Shown piece by piece: positions 1 through 12,911 of a DNA stretch of 64,000 bases (positions within the stretch are counted from its first letter, which is position 1; each line of letters begins with the position of its first letter). Source of the stretch: Amesomyces nigricolor (lineage: Eukaryota > Ascomycota > Sordariomycetes > Sordariales > Chaetomiaceae); contig SRKS01000001.1 of NCBI GenBank assembly GCA_004802645.1, positions 1,798,001 to 1,862,000 on the forward strand, written 5' to 3'. The notes under the pieces were generated by a model. It was not told the DNA's origin. It worked only from the letters and a program-made list of their open reading frames with translations, and made no database searches. A program made the position numbers and the translations under genes.

Positions 1-3000
1 ACAATTGAAACGAAACAATGCTGTTGTCGGCGCCGCCCACGACGCAACTGGGCATCCAAGCCTTGAACCCAACAACAAAGCTACCTGCCTATCCATTCCC
101 GGCCGTCCAGGTCCAATTGAGGACCGGGAACTCCCCCATCCCCATCGCCAGATCGGCTGCGAAATGCGGATGGTCGGCCTCGTGCCATGTGGGAGCTGCA
201 ACGGTGCCCTGCTAGCAGCACGCCCCCCTCGCAGGTCCCTTCCGCGCAGCCGGCATCTCCAAGCCAGACTTGCGCTTTCTGATCAGAATTTGCTCCCTGG
301 CTCGCACGGGCATCCTGGCGCACCCCACCGGGTCGGGAAGCGAACAACGATTGCCGTGAGAGATCCTGTGGCCGGTCGGAAGCTGCGGTGGAGAATGGAC
401 GAGCGCAGACACTTGCATCCGAAGGTCGCTGCTGCTCGCTGCTCGCTGCCGGAAGAGACCGCGGCAGTCTCCATGGACGAGATGCTATTACGGTGTCTGT
501 GCTGTGTCACCAGCAAGTGCCTGCTTTCCACCAGACACACCAGCCCATCATCGATCATCGCCGTGGCCGAGAAGGCAGCAGCCACGCGGTCCAGCAGGAG
601 TTCATTAGTTATGACAATGGCAAAGTCCACGGGACCCATGATGATATTTTGAAACACCAAAACAGTAAACCGCAAAACCGCAAACGGGTGCGATGTTGCT
701 GTCGGTCGCACGGAGAGGCCGGAGCGTGCGGACCAGCCCGTGGAAGCTTGCCGACGTCCCTGGTCCCAGCATGGATGTTTTGTACACAGTACCTGTACTT
801 TTGTATGTACCAGTGGCCAGCAGCGCAGGGCAGGGGCGGCTGGGGACTGACGCGATCATTGCGCCTGGTTCGACCGCTTTGGGAGCTTTAGGCTGGGCTT
901 TCCCCACCTCGCCAATCCACCCAGCAGGCAAATTCTCTCCACTCTCCAGCACGCTCGGTGCTTCCCAGTTTTCACTTTTCTTCTGCTTCCCCAGCAAGAC
1001 CTGTCTGTGACTCTCCACAGCGGCCCCTTCGTCTCTGCTCTCTCTTTTTTCCCTTTTCCTTTTAAGAGCCCCCCCCTCCACTTGCGCCCCGCGTGCCCCT
1101 CCTGCCTTTTCTTCCCCTTGCGCCCGGTACTGCTGCGATTTCGCCAAAGCATCCTTTTGTGTGTCTTTTGCCGTCGTTGTATCGCACTTGGAGTTGTTCG
1201 TTGGTTCCCTCAGTCTTCGACCTCAGTCTAGATCACGACCCGCGTCACGTCCTCGATACACATTGCGCCTTCAGTCCTAGCCCAGCCTAGTCCCCGACTT
1301 TTGACGGGATTCTCTGCCGGCCCTTCCGACCACCTGTCCCGGCCTCCTCGCTGTGTCCCCGAGCCTCCGCCACCAGAAGATCTTTTCCCCCCGTAAGTTT
1401 TGTGTTTTTCATGCTGGCGCATTGCTTTGCTTGGTGGACGCGGTGCTCTGCTCGGGATTGATGCTTTGGATCTGGTCCTGGGTGTGATGCTTGGGTGGGA
1501 TAAGGGGGGAGCTTGTCATGGAACTGCTGGGAACGACGCCTTCGATCATGCCCGCCACTGTTGGATCCGAGCCTCGAACACGACGACATCCCGTCCTTTG
1601 CCGAACACCGACGCCCTGAACCCACGAATGCGATCTCGAGACGCGAGCCAACCCCTGAACCTAAATGGCCGCCAACCCCCATGGGACGCTGTGATACCCC
1701 GTATCCCGAACTCTCCCCGAGTATGCCACGTCATAAGCGACCTGAGACTCGAACCGAAGCCCGAATGCCCCTTGGGACGTGGTTGATGGCTCTACTGGAA
1801 TATCCCTCAACAATTGTTGGCGTGGGGAGAGGAAAAGAGCCTCGACAGTCCGTCGAGGAGCTCCTTTGGTTCTGGGCTCGCCAATGAGCCCAGAATGGGC
1901 GTTGATGGTGACCATCTGTTGATTTGGAGAGTGCAACAAGGGGGAGGCGACGTGGTTACCGATCTTCAACCTGCTGCCAGGACTTCCCGCGACCTCTCCT
2001 CGGAGGCCTGGATCAACCAGACCTTGCGCACGAGCTCCCTCAGCAAACCCTCCCAGTCAGTACTATCTTTGGCCGGCTGGGCACCATGCAGTGGCACCAA
2101 ATTCTCGGCATCTTGTTGTTTGTGGGACAGTTTCCAGCACCCCAGCGGTATGACTGTTCGCCGGGCGGTCGTCGTTCTCAACTAGGCTTTTGCGGTACAT
2201 GCCACGACCCACGCTCCTCGCCTGCCCTTCACCGGAGACGTCCGAGTTGGGAGACAACACCGGGCTGTTTGATGAGCTTGCACACATCCCGAGACGGGTC
2301 ACTCGCCGTCTTCTCCGCTCGCAGCCACCGCCATGTCCCTGCGGATGACGATCGAACCGTCGTGCTGCGCGCTTCTACGACGTCGCTGGGCCTAACGATT
2401 TGGACATCACCGGGGATTACGCCCAACCAGGTCCCAAACCAGGGGCCGTAGACCAGCAGTTGGGGGGAGCGTGGCGCCTGCAAAGGTTCTCACTGCCGGG
2501 CTGAACGCTGTGCTCTTAAGGACCAGGGGGTTAGCCATGACCATTATACCCTGGGAGGGATGCCGAGATTCCAAGAGCTCGCTCTGGCTCAGTCTCAGCG
2601 AACGGCAGCCGTACCTAGCTGCCCGCTTGGTTTCAACGACACTCTCAAGACCGGCCGTCAGCTCTTGTTTCGGCTTCTTGTTCCGTCTCCAAAGATCCCT
2701 TCTCGCTGCTCTCGGTGCTCTCTGGCGGTGTACTTGGCGCTCGGCTGCCCACCCGTGCCACTGTCTAGTGGTGCCAGACTCATCCCCGGAGACGTCGAAA
2801 CTCTGATTATGCCAAACGTGACAAGGCTAGAGAGCTTCTGTCTCATCCAGCCTCCTGGTGACAGTCGATGCGTCCCGGCTGTCTCCAGACACTCCCCAGG
2901 ACTACGCTCTGGACCGAAGCCCGCATTTACCTGGAAGACTGCGGATATCCCGAGCATCGAGTTGCCTGTTATTGTTACTTCAAAGCATAGCCCCGAGTAA

Positions 3001-5049
3001 CTGACAACCTAGACAGGTTTCCTTGCGAGAATCCAGCCTACACATCGGCCGGATTTGCAGCGTTTCCGTTGATCGATTTCGTTTCTGCGCGTTCGACATC
3101 ACTTAGCCTCTCTCGAAAGTCCTGGTTTCTCGCTTCGAGATCTCGTCCGACTTCGGTTATCTTTCGACATCTTCGGCAACTTCATCGGTCTGAGTTTACG
3201 GCGTGAAGGCGTCAACTGCGAACTTTCAAGCTGCTCTTCAGCTCCTGGATACCTTCGTCGACTCGGTTGAGAAGTGTTGCGTCCGTTTGGCGGTGGTCTT
3301 AAATTGCTTCCGGCGTCGTTGCGTTTTCACACTTTAATCGGTAAGCCCCGTTTCCTTTCTCTGCTTCTCTGCTTGGCGTCGCCCTCCACCCAACTCTCTT
3401 GAGGAGAGCTCTGCTCGGCTTTCCTGGCTCTTTTTTTGTCAACCGGGGTCACTGGCACATTGTGTGCTATGCCCACTGGATGGGAACCGCGGTGTTTCAG
3501 GTGGCAGGACGTTGCGTCTCCTCGGGGCTTCCCTGGCCGGTCAAGTCTGGTGTGTTGCTCCCTCGAACGCGATGTCAGCGCACCACACACCTCGTTTGAT
3601 ATTCTCTACACCTCCGACTCGGCGAGGACCCCCCAATGGTTACCTCCGGTCCCCCGTCAACCGGCCGCTTTCCCGCTCTCAAACACCTGAGGGCACCCTT
3701 GGCCGTTCGTCGACGTGCCTGGCTCGCCCTGAGCAGTCATCCTTCACTGGCCTTCTTCTGGTCTCTCCGTTGGATCCGGCTGCTGACGGCCACTGGCCCT
3801 CTTGGCGTCCGCTGTACTCTCTGGCTCGCAAGAGTGATCAGCTTGGCGAACACCCGGTTTCCGTCTTTACCATGGATGTTTTCAAAACTCCAACCACCGA
3901 GAGAGTTGGACGGAATACCCGAGTCTGAGAAGGGCTACGTCGCTCCTGTTGACAGGATGGGCACGGGTTGGTCATGGGGATCAGCGGTGGGGAGAGCTTG
4001 CTGTCCTCGGGAGTTTCGCCGCCAATTCCCCCAATGGAGCTCGCTCACAGGCTGCCAGCCCAACCATTGGAGTCTCAACTCCCAGCTGCAACTCACCGTC
4101 GCCAGAGAGCATCATGAGCTACGAAGGGGGACACATCCGGTCCGTTGGATGCTGGCCAGCCCGCACTTTCAACAATCTTCTTCTCGTCTACACGATTGTC
4201 TCTGGAACCGAGCATGCGGCTAACAAGACGGATCCGTTTCTAGGTTGTTATCCGAGCCCTACGGTTACCATTCGTCCTTGTCGTTTCGTCTTTCAGGTGC
4301 ACCCTAGAAAGATATTCACGGTATGTCTAGTCTTTTTCAGTTCCCTCTTCGCAACCTCCCCTGCCATGAGAGCTATTTCGCATGATCATGGCGTCGAGCA
4401 CCTCGTTCTCATCAAAGTGGATGTGGCTTCTGTGCATACACTCCCGTTTTGGCCCTAGCCTCAATCCCCATGGCGCCCCCTTTGTCGAGGACAAAGAGCC
4501 GCCACACAGTTACATTCCAAAGCTTTGCATTTGCATTCCAGACCCTCGCCGGCCCAGTTTGGGTTGACAGCTGCCCAGTGTTGATTGCAGACGCTAACTA
4601 TTTCACTGACAGTTCCACGAAGGTTGATCTCGACTGCGCTGCTAGGTAAGGATATCTCTCTATTGTTTGTTGCTCCCCTGTTCCCCCTTTCCAGCTATAT
4701 ATCACCCCCTGTTTGCATCGACTAAAGCCCTTACTCCCCTATCCCGGCTTTTGTCCTGGCTGGTGCCTAGGTGCCTAGTAAGCTACTGGGGCCGGCTTGC
4801 TAGTCAATATCCGGCCCTCGATTGCCCCTGTATACTAGTTCCGCATTTTGCCAAGTGGTAGAATGTCTTTTTTTTTTTTTTATCTCTGCTTCTATCTTGG
4901 TCTTAAACTCGGCTTTTCCTTTGGCCGGTTTGAGTTCTCGATCCTAGCTTTGATTCTCCGCGGAGTCCGGGAGGACTTCCCGGTTATGCGTCATACCTCT
5001 ATTTGTGTTTCTACACCTGCGATCTGATGTAGTCGGCGATGACGCGGAC
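1..5049. other. no confident gene; stop-poor pyrimidine-rich tract
   Basis: I see no recognisable protein here. The + strand is rich in pyrimidines and poor in stop codons, so several overlapping frames stay open at once, which argues against trusting any one of them. The longest run is 1924-3000, broken only by a TAG at 2449-2451. A second frame (ATG at 3572, stop at 3926-3928) gives a Ser/Pro/Arg-rich 118-residue peptide. Good donor sites (gtaagt at 1393, gtaagc at 3341) sit after C- or T-rich stretches. Inference: this may be a long spliced 5' leader or non-coding transcript of the RNA-binding protein gene downstream, or a decayed gene. Confidence 0.4.
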
Positions 5050-5735
5050 GACTTTCGGATGATTACAGCTATCTTGCAAGCCTTTCATTCAATGTTCTAC
5101 CCTTCACAGTATCTCCGCGGAGGAGTTGGTTATTGTACTTCGATGGTTAGGGCAAGGTCCTTCGAAGTTGTGGCTATCAGATGGGAGTCTTAAGGGAAGC
5201 TCCACGTGACAGTATGCGTGGCTCTCATTTGAACGGCGTCAACTTCTGAAAGCTATTCAGGGAATTTTTCAACTCTATCTTCTACCCCTTAAGTCGTTTT
5301 CGCGGAGAAGCTAGACTCTAACGGTCAGGGCAAGTGCCTTAGAGCTGTATTTTCAGACGGAGGTCACGGGAAGCCCTACGTGATGCTACACCTGACTCTC
5401 TAAACTTCTCGAGGCCTTTGAAGGTTTTCTTGGCCTATCTACTGCTTCTTGAGTCAACTCCGCGAAGAAGCAGGAATTTGAAGATTAGGGGCAAGTGCTT
5501 TTAGAGTTGTGGATATCAGATGGAGCTTGCGGGAAGCTTCACGTGATGCTATACGTGGCTCTCATCTGAACTCCTCGAGACTTTCGAAGGCCTTCTTAGT
5601 CTATCTCTTACTCCTTGGGTCATTTCCGCGGAGAAAGTTAGTCTTCGAAGCTTAGCAGCAAGTGCCTAGAAGCTATGGTGTTTAGATGGAAGCTGCGTGA
5701 AGCTTCACGTGATACCCCACGTGACTTTCGTCTGA
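5050..5735. repeat. four degenerate tandem repeats with CACGTG-like motifs
   Basis: Four copies of a 163-174 bp unit lie head to tail. The acgtga core of each copy is at 5204, 5378, 5541 and 5707 (spacings 174, 163 and 166). Each copy has the order: ccgcggag or cgcggag, then a g/ttcgaag-like block, then gggcaagtgcctt-like, then cagatggnagctnnnnggaagc, then cacgtga followed 8-13 bp later by a second acgtg or similar, then tctcatctgaac. The copies are clearly diverged. They lie directly upstream of the transcription start region of the RRM gene, so they could act as an array of E-box/bHLH binding sites. Confidence 0.75.
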
Positions 5736-6000
5736 ACTTACTCACCTATCTCTCTACACGGACCACTTACACGGACCATTGAGGACTCTTCTATTCCTTC
5801 CTCCTCTTGCCTATTTATTTCCCACCACCGACCCTCCTCCCCTCCTCCAACTGCCTTTCCTCAACCTCGTCTTCTCAATTTTTTTTCCAATCTTTCCGCC
5901 ACCCCAACCGGCTTTCTCACCATCAGCGACTAACCACCACGACTAGATCATTGCATCTCACACAAGCGATCAACTCGGACATCTCGCAACGCGATCCCAA

Positions 6001-6208
6001 GTAAGTATCATTTTTTCCCCCTTTAGTCTGTTTCGCTCGTTACGCGCCACTCGTAACTTTTTCTCTTGTTCCTTTTTTTTTGACGCGCGGCCGATCGACG
6101 ACGTCTTTCCAAGCCTCGCGATCATCAAGCGCGTCAAATTTAATTTGTTTCTCTCCGTAACTTGTTGCTGCAATTCATTTCCTGGGACTGAAGGCTAATC
6201 AACAGTAG
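6001..6208 (+). other. probable 5' UTR intron of the RRM gene
   Basis: A strong donor (gtaagtatc) at 6001 follows a C/T-rich leader. A branch-like ggctaat at about 6192 precedes clustered acceptors at 6205, 6208 and 6211, just before the ATG at 6217. A leader intron here fits a highly expressed fungal gene. Which AG is used cannot be decided from sequence. Confidence 0.6.
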
Positions 6209-6216
6209 CAGACAAA

Positions 6217-7771
6217 ATGGCCGACTACCCGACTTCTGGCGCGCCTGGTGCTCCTGCCAACGGCGCCAACATGAACGGCTCTGGAGACAATTCTTTCGCT
6301 CCTCCTGCTCCTATGCCTTCATCCAACGAGGCTGCAAAGACTTTGTGGTTTGTTCTTTGGCCTTTAAGCTCTGGGGAAACTTGCTAACCATCGGTAGGAT
6401 GGGCGAGATGGAACCATGGATGGACGAAAACTTTATAAAGAACGTCTGTCAGACCGTGATGGGCGAAAATGTCCAGGTGAAGGTCATCCGCGACCGCAAC
6501 TCCGGGTATGTTATCCATTTCAACCTCAATTCCTTTTCTTTTCTTCGATCCTATTTTCCCTTTAGCGACTTAGTTTCCGGGATCCCGTAGCTTTGTCCGC
6601 GTTTCGTGGCAATTTTCTCCTTGCGTTTCCGTTTAAGTTCCCGGGCTGACTCTGTTTTAGCAACGCCGGATATTGCTTCATCGAATTCTCGACGGCCGAG
6701 GCTGCCCAAAAGGCCCTCGCGCTTAACGGCACGCCGGTCCCGAACTCCGGCCGGGTCTTTAAGTTGAACTGGGCGTCGGGTGGTGGCCTGGTGGATCGCC
6801 GGTAAGACCCTTGGCTTTTTCTTCTTTCAACGCATCACTAACAGCTGTCTAGCGACGATCGTGGTCCCGAATTCAGCATTTTCGTGGGCGACCTTGGTCC
6901 GGAGGTCAACGAGTTTGTCCTGGTCTCGCTCTTCCAATCCCGTTTTCCGTCGTGCAAGTCCGCCAAGATCATGACGGATGCCATGACTGGCCAGTCGCGT
7001 GGTTACGGCTTTGTCCGCTTCAGCGACGAGCAGGACCAGCAGCGCGCCCTTGTCGAGATGCAGGGTGTCTATTGTGGCAACCGCCCCATGCGCATCTCGA
7101 CTGCGACCCCCAAGACTCGGTATATCGCTTTCCCAATTGAAGCCCCCACTAGCCGCTAACACACAGCAGTTCCCACCAGTACGGCCAGGGCCAGGCCGGT
7201 GGCGCCAACCAGATGATGCAGCCCGTTCCCAACGGCCCTCCTGGTCCCATGTGGGGTGTCCCGAACTACTACGGTCAGGGCGCCGCCTTTAACCCCATGC
7301 AGCCGATGAACCAGTTTACCGATCCCAACAACACGACTGTGTTTGTTGGCGGCCTCTCCGGCTATGTCACCGAGGACGAGCTCCGCTCCTTCTTCCAGGG
7401 CTTCGGCGAGATCACCTACGTCAAGATCCCTCCTGGCAAGGGCTGCGGTTTCGTCCAGTTCGTTCATCGCCATGCGGCCGAGATGGCTATAAACCAAATG
7501 CAGGGATATCCCATTGGCAACTCGCGCGTGCGCCTCTCTTGGGGCCGCTCCCAGAACAACTCTGGCGTCGGCACCCCCTACCGCCCTGCCCCTCCCCCCC
7601 CGCACTACATGGGCGGCATGCCTCCTCACGGTGGCCCTCCCGGTCCTGGTGGCCCGTACGGCGGTCCTCCCTTCGGTGGTAACCCCCCTCAGGGTCCCCC
7701 TCCCGGCCCCATGGCTGTAAGTTGATCTTTGTTCCATGTCTCTCGCGGTGCTAACAACAGTTTTGCAGTAA
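6217..7771 (+). CDS. three-RRM RNA-binding protein, Csx1/Nam8/SECp43 type
   Basis: Predicted mRNA-binding regulator of about 399 residues, made from exons 6217-6347, 6398-6505, 6661-6801, 6853-7119, 7167-7716 and a last exon that is only the stop codon (7769-7771). All junctions keep frame. RRM1 opens with TLWMGEMEPWMDENFI, the start typical of the Nam8/Csx1/RBP45 family; RRM2 begins SIFVGDLGPEVNE and carries GYGFVRF as RNP1; RRM3 begins TVFVGGLSGYVTEDEL with GCGFVQF. The C-terminus is a Gly/Pro/Met-rich low-complexity tail. Family members bind U/A-rich mRNA or U1 snRNA; which role applies here is not shown. The acceptor at 7166/7169 is a NAGNAG site (one Ser more or less). If the last intron is retained, or the AG at 7760 is used, the C-terminus changes by a few residues. 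Confidence 0.93.
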
Positions 7772-10700
7772 AACTTCTCCTTCGCCCTTGATCATTTTCG
7801 GTCCCTGAGTCGGCGTTCGGCGTGAGGAGTGAAAAAGCATCAGAGGCTGATTTTCTCTCTCACGCTTTTCGACACCACGTTTTTCCGTTTTGGACCGGTT
7901 TTGCTTGCTTTGTCGGCATTGCTCGGAGTCTTGGTGTCTCGTTGTCTACTTGGCTTCAGAGCAAGAAAACGGGTGGGAAAGGTTGATGATCTGATGATGG
8001 CCGAGGAGTCTTTCTTTTCCCGTTTTTTCCAATCCTCGTTTCTTTCCGACACACTTTCATTTCAACTACGCGACACCGCTCTGCTTATCACCACGCCGGT
8101 CGACCCAGCAACCATCGAGGCATCTATCTAGTCATTGGGGAAGGGATCTCGACATCTTTGAACCGCTTGGCACGGAGCGAACTCGAGCGGAGGGAGATAT
8201 CTTAATAGATTCTCCTTCAAGGTTATCGGACATGGTCTGGCCTTGGCCTCATGGTCCATCCAGGTTTTAGGGCGACACATCTTCTTCGGCTGGTTGTGCA
8301 CTGGGTTATTTTTTTTTCACTTTTGAGTTTGCGCAATGCTATTCCATCGCTAAATCTGCTGCGTGTTTGATGACTTGAACGGGCTTGTGTGCTGTTCTCT
8401 GCCTTCCTGTTGCATGCTTCGTGCTGCGCTTGGCTGGCTTGAACTTTGAGTAAGTGCTTGCGTGCGTGCATACATGGCCGACTGGCTCGTTCTCGAGAGT
8501 TGAACGGCTGGTCTCTGAAGTTGTGCCTGATATGTTGTGTTCATCGTTCGCCTCCCTGTCTGCTGCTGTGTTTCGCCTTGCGTCTTGCTCCATCTCGTCC
8601 TCTTTTGCCGTATGATTCTCCGCAAGGTTATGGCCCTAGGCGGCCACGGCCATCTGCCTCACAGCTCGTTACCGTTGTCTCTGACGCTGTTGCTTACCCT
8701 TCTACGTCTGCTAGTGATGCTCCTACTGCTCTACCTGTGTTGTTTCTGCTTGAATGTTACTGTGTGGTGGTTGCCGCGTCTTTGCGGCTTTGTATCTCCT
8801 GCGTCCCTTGGGTCTCCTGCGGTCTCCCACGTCTCTTGCACTGCGTCCTCTGTCCCCGCCTCGGCACCTCGCTGGACAAGCTGACTTGCTCACAGACATA
8901 ATCGCGGAGGCTCGCGAGTCCACACGATGGGCGGCGGCGCCAAATTGACATGCCCTAGTTGCTTCTGCTGGTGCCCCTGGAGCACAGCTACTGCTGCTCC
9001 TGACGCTTCCCTAACCTCTAGCTGTATCTGCCGCTATCCCGTTGGCTGTTTGTACCGTTGTGATTCTTCAATGCAAGCAGGCTGATGCTATCTCAGGTAG
9101 GCTGAGACTGATTGGGGTTCCCCAACAGACTTGGTCTGCAGATGGATATTCTTGGGCCGCTTTGGACTGGGCCTTGAGCCCCATGCTTACTCATGATGAT
9201 CTCGCCAGATCTGTTTCTGCTTAGTGTAGTATGCTTGCTGCTCCTGTGATGGTTCTGCATCTGGTAAGGATTGCTGACTGTCGGAATGGAGATGCTCGGG
9301 TTTGTCAGGGCCTCGCGGGCTGTATTGAGCATCTTGCGGCTGTGTCTGGCAAGTCTGCTGTGGTGCTTCTGCTGTCTCTTCTGTCCCTGCTGCCTCTCTT
9401 GCTCTCTCTCTTGCTGTTGTTGGCTGCCAAGGAACCCAACACACTCAACATGCCCAGAGAACCAAGTGAAACTAGTGGTCCTGTCAACGGAGGGGGGGTA
9501 ACTGCACACACCGAGTTTTGTAGACTACGGCGACGGCATTTTCGTAAAGTAGAACAAGGCCTCCAGAAGCCGATGTGACAAACCAACCGGATCATTCTTC
9601 TCATTGTCTCTAGAAGACTAAGAATCTTACGAGGCCTAACCACCCATGAGTAAAGGAGATCGAGTCTGGGATGCTTGATGTTGAAACTGACGACGCCCAA
9701 CAAGGCGTCTCGGGCGACCACTCAGACTTGAAAGATACCTCCGAGGTGAGCCTAAGCATCAAACCTGAACCATGGCTTTTTGAAGAGTCTTCTGTCCAAC
9801 TCCTTGCATCTGCTGCGCCTGTTGTCCCGTTTCTCGATGTCAGTGGGACAGCAGGAGCGGCACCGCAGCAGCGACACAAGGCCAACCAGGCCTGAGGCTC
9901 AGGCTCCGCTGAGTACCTCAGAAAGATACAGGTACGCCGATATCTTTAGAGACAAGCTTGCGGCACCTTCTAACCGTGAATATCGAGGAATCCTCCCGCT
10001 GGTAAGTCCTGGCGGTTGGGACAGGCCGACTCCCAGTCTCTGGCCCCTACTAGGGTCTCAACTACCGGTCTCGATGACGCCTGTTGCAGTGCTGCCCAGC
10101 GGCTATTGAATCTAGCTTGCCATTCCTAGAAGTTCAAGCTGGGCAGGTGTCTTACACTATCCACTGGCAGTCAAGCGGGTGACTTAAACGTTATGTGCTT
10201 CCGAGTTGATGTGGGTAATGTGATTGACCTGTTGCCCTCTCAGTTGGGGGAAGGAGGTTCAAGTACCTAAGGTACGTACAAGGGTATCATGCCGTGAGCT
10301 CCCTGCGCCCCGATGTTGTTTCCATGTACTGGAACCTCAACCTGTGGTGCTGCGGCCCTGCACCGCCTATACTGTGCCGGCGGCCGGGGTTCTGGCGTCT
10401 TCAACAGCTGACGGGACGGGTTGAACGTCAGAGACATCGTCGAGGCAAGTTGCAGATTGGGATGACTCTGGCCGCGCTCCTTTCGCGCGGCTCCAGGCGG
10501 GAGTCTTCTCCTCTTGGTCTATGGGTCTTGCCCGCGGCTAGGACAAGGCTTTTTGGATCTGTTGTGAAATAGGGTGGGCCTGTTTATGCCTTGTCCATGT
10601 GTATCTAGTCCCAGTTTCTAGCACCTTGAAGTTTTTCAGGTGTAGTAGACTACCCTGGCTCAGGAGATAAACCCCGCATCCTTGTATTTCACTGACAAAC

Positions 10701-12911
10701 CTTGCCCTCCTCTTTCCAATGTATAATCTCTTAAGGGGCGTGCGTAGGTCTCGGAGCGGATGTCACGGCGGTGCGTCGAGGTCTTGTGTGTCCCTCGGTG
10801 TGTACTCCCCCCTCTTGACTTTCCGAATATGTATTCCCTCTCTTGCCGATGTCCTCTGATATCATATCCTCGGAATGTTTTGTCCCACCTACAGTATCGT
10901 ATTTTTGGGGTATGCCCCGTGTACCTCCTCTTGCCCATGTTTTACATTAAAGTGTAGTATCACCCTTTGTCTGATGTATCGTCCTCCTCTTAATAATGTA
11001 TTGTTTTCTCCTCTTTCTTTGTGTCCTGCCCCTTTTCCCCCTTTCCTTGCTGTGTAGTAATGCTTGACCTTATCTTGCTGTTCTTATGTCTCGCCCGTGG
11101 CGTTTTGCTGCAATATCCTTGTGTCCTTCTGTCTTGTGGCCGGTGCCTCGCATTGTAGATGTTCTTGAGTCTTGTGGCCGTTGCCTTGTTGTCGTTGTCT
11201 TGTGACGGTTGCCTCGTGCTGTCGATGTTCTTATATCTTGTGACCGTGGTCTTACTGCCGTTGCTTGTATGCTTTTTGGCCGGCGTCTTCTGCTGTCGAT
11301 GTTCTTGAGTCTCGTGGCCGTGGCCTCGCGTCGTCCTGGTTCTTGAGTCTTGTGGCCGTGGCCTCGCGTTGTCGTGGTTTTTGAGTCTTGTGGCCGTGCC
11401 TCTTGCTGTCGATGTCCTTTCCTTTGAACGCAGTGCTTTCGGCGGTGGTGGTGTTGACGGCTCCTGGTTTGATGGATTTTCCCCCCTCTTGAGCATCTTC
11501 CCCAGATGTACAACCAATATGTGTGTCCATCTCTTGAATATATGTTCCCAATCCGCTTGTATGTCATCCGCAATGTCCTCATCGATATATTTCCATCTCT
11601 TGACGACATCATGTGTCCTTGTGTTCCGTTCCTCCTCCTTCCTTGCCTTCTTCTTGTGTATTTGATGCTCTGGAAACGGTCGGACCTTCGTGTGTTGCTC
11701 ATGAAACCGGGGTCTCAAAAGTCAGCGAGTGGTTCTGCTGCCGAGTGCTAGTTAGTCCACGGCTCTCAATACAACACACCGGGTATTTGACAGAGGGAAA
11801 AAGGGAAGTCCTCCGGGCCCATAGGGACACCTTGCTCGAGTGAGAAGAACAGTTTGAATATGGTGATGTGATCTTCCTTGATTTTCAAGAGAAAGCTTGC
11901 CTGGTTTCATATTAAACCTTGCTGGAAGGAACACACTTCACACACAGGCCCTCACAACGAGGGGTAAGAAGAGAATGCGGATGGGACTATTGGCCGCCTC
12001 TCATGTCCTCGCGGGTCCCGCGGGTCCAGGCGGATTTGTGGCATATCAATTCCGGATCTGCCACCAGTGATAAGTCGTGACTGCCAGGAAAGAGCATGTT
12101 CATGCCTGTTTCGTTTGTCAGAGGCTCATCTGTGTGCTACAGATGGGGACACGTGTATCAAGCTGGGAAAAAGCAGGCAAAGAGCACCAACATTGGACAG
12201 AGCTCCCTGCTGTTCTTTGAGTGCCATGCAATGTACTATCGCACAGACTTGGACCAAAGTATCTTTCTTTCTTCTTGAATTGGATAATGAGAAAATACCC
12301 ATGTGAGAGGGATGCCATGGGTCGTGATGCTCAGCCCATCCTTTGGATAAAGGGTCACGGGAATCCTTGGAGGTAATCAATACACCTGGCCACGCAATGC
12401 GAAACTGAAGAACTGAACAGGGGTGAAAACCACAAAGAATGGCAGCATAATCATTTGTATCCCGGGAAAGAACGATGCTGCGCGAGATTCTTCAAGGTGT
12501 GTATGCCAGTCCTTGAATAAAGTGGACTCTGTCCTAATGATCCTAGAGTAATAAGTTTTGCTGCTGGAGGTACTTATTTTTCAAGTCAAAGCTCGCAGTT
12601 TGATCAGCAACTAATGGGAACGGAGTCTGGGGAATATAATGCTGGAATGGTAAGATCAAGAGCATGTAAATAACTGCAAAGGAGGCATATATTCTAGTGG
12701 CCAGTTTGTGATTGTCACAACAGGCATGTCAAGTCTAACAGCCTGGCTGTTGATCTTGAGTCCTAATCTGATCCCTTTGTCCAGTTCCAAGTAACTGTTT
12801 TACCATGTTCTCCCTCCAGAATGAGCATCGAGACTTTGACCAGAAACCCTCCCTACCGCCCAGCCCTCATCCCTTGTGGTATCATCTCCACCATCAAAAC
12901 CCTTCTCGCCA
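7772..12911. other. no confident gene; low-complexity and repeat-rich
   Basis: The 3' UTR of the RRM gene probably occupies the first few hundred bases. After that the + strand is rich in T, G and C with short biased ORFs on both strands. A 74-codon ORF (9671-9895, +) has a balanced composition but no recognised motif. A 242-codon minus-strand ORF (10990-11718) is Lys/Arg/Thr-rich, and its second half is simply the minisatellite read in frame, so I do not call it a gene. Between 10680 and 11000 short phrases such as cctcttg...atgta recur in degenerate form. Confidence 0.5.
11065..11425. repeat. degenerate GT-rich minisatellite, about 38-bp unit
   Basis: The phrase ttcttgagtcttgtggccg, followed by tggcctcgcgttgtcg or close variants, recurs eight or more times. 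Copies near 11280-11400 are the most alike and those near 11070-11200 are more diverged. On the minus strand it encodes repeats of ATRLKN and RPRPQDSRT. The gradient of similarity suggests expansion from the 3' side. Confidence 0.8.

Noticed and set aside
7213..7725. Treating the third RRM segment as a separate gene
   Set aside because: It joins in phase to three upstream exons with canonical introns, giving one three-RRM protein.
10990..11718. 242-codon Lys/Arg-rich minus-strand ORF
   Set aside because: More than half is the minisatellite read in a frame that happens to lack stops; the rest is made of degenerate short repeats. No domain or splice signals.
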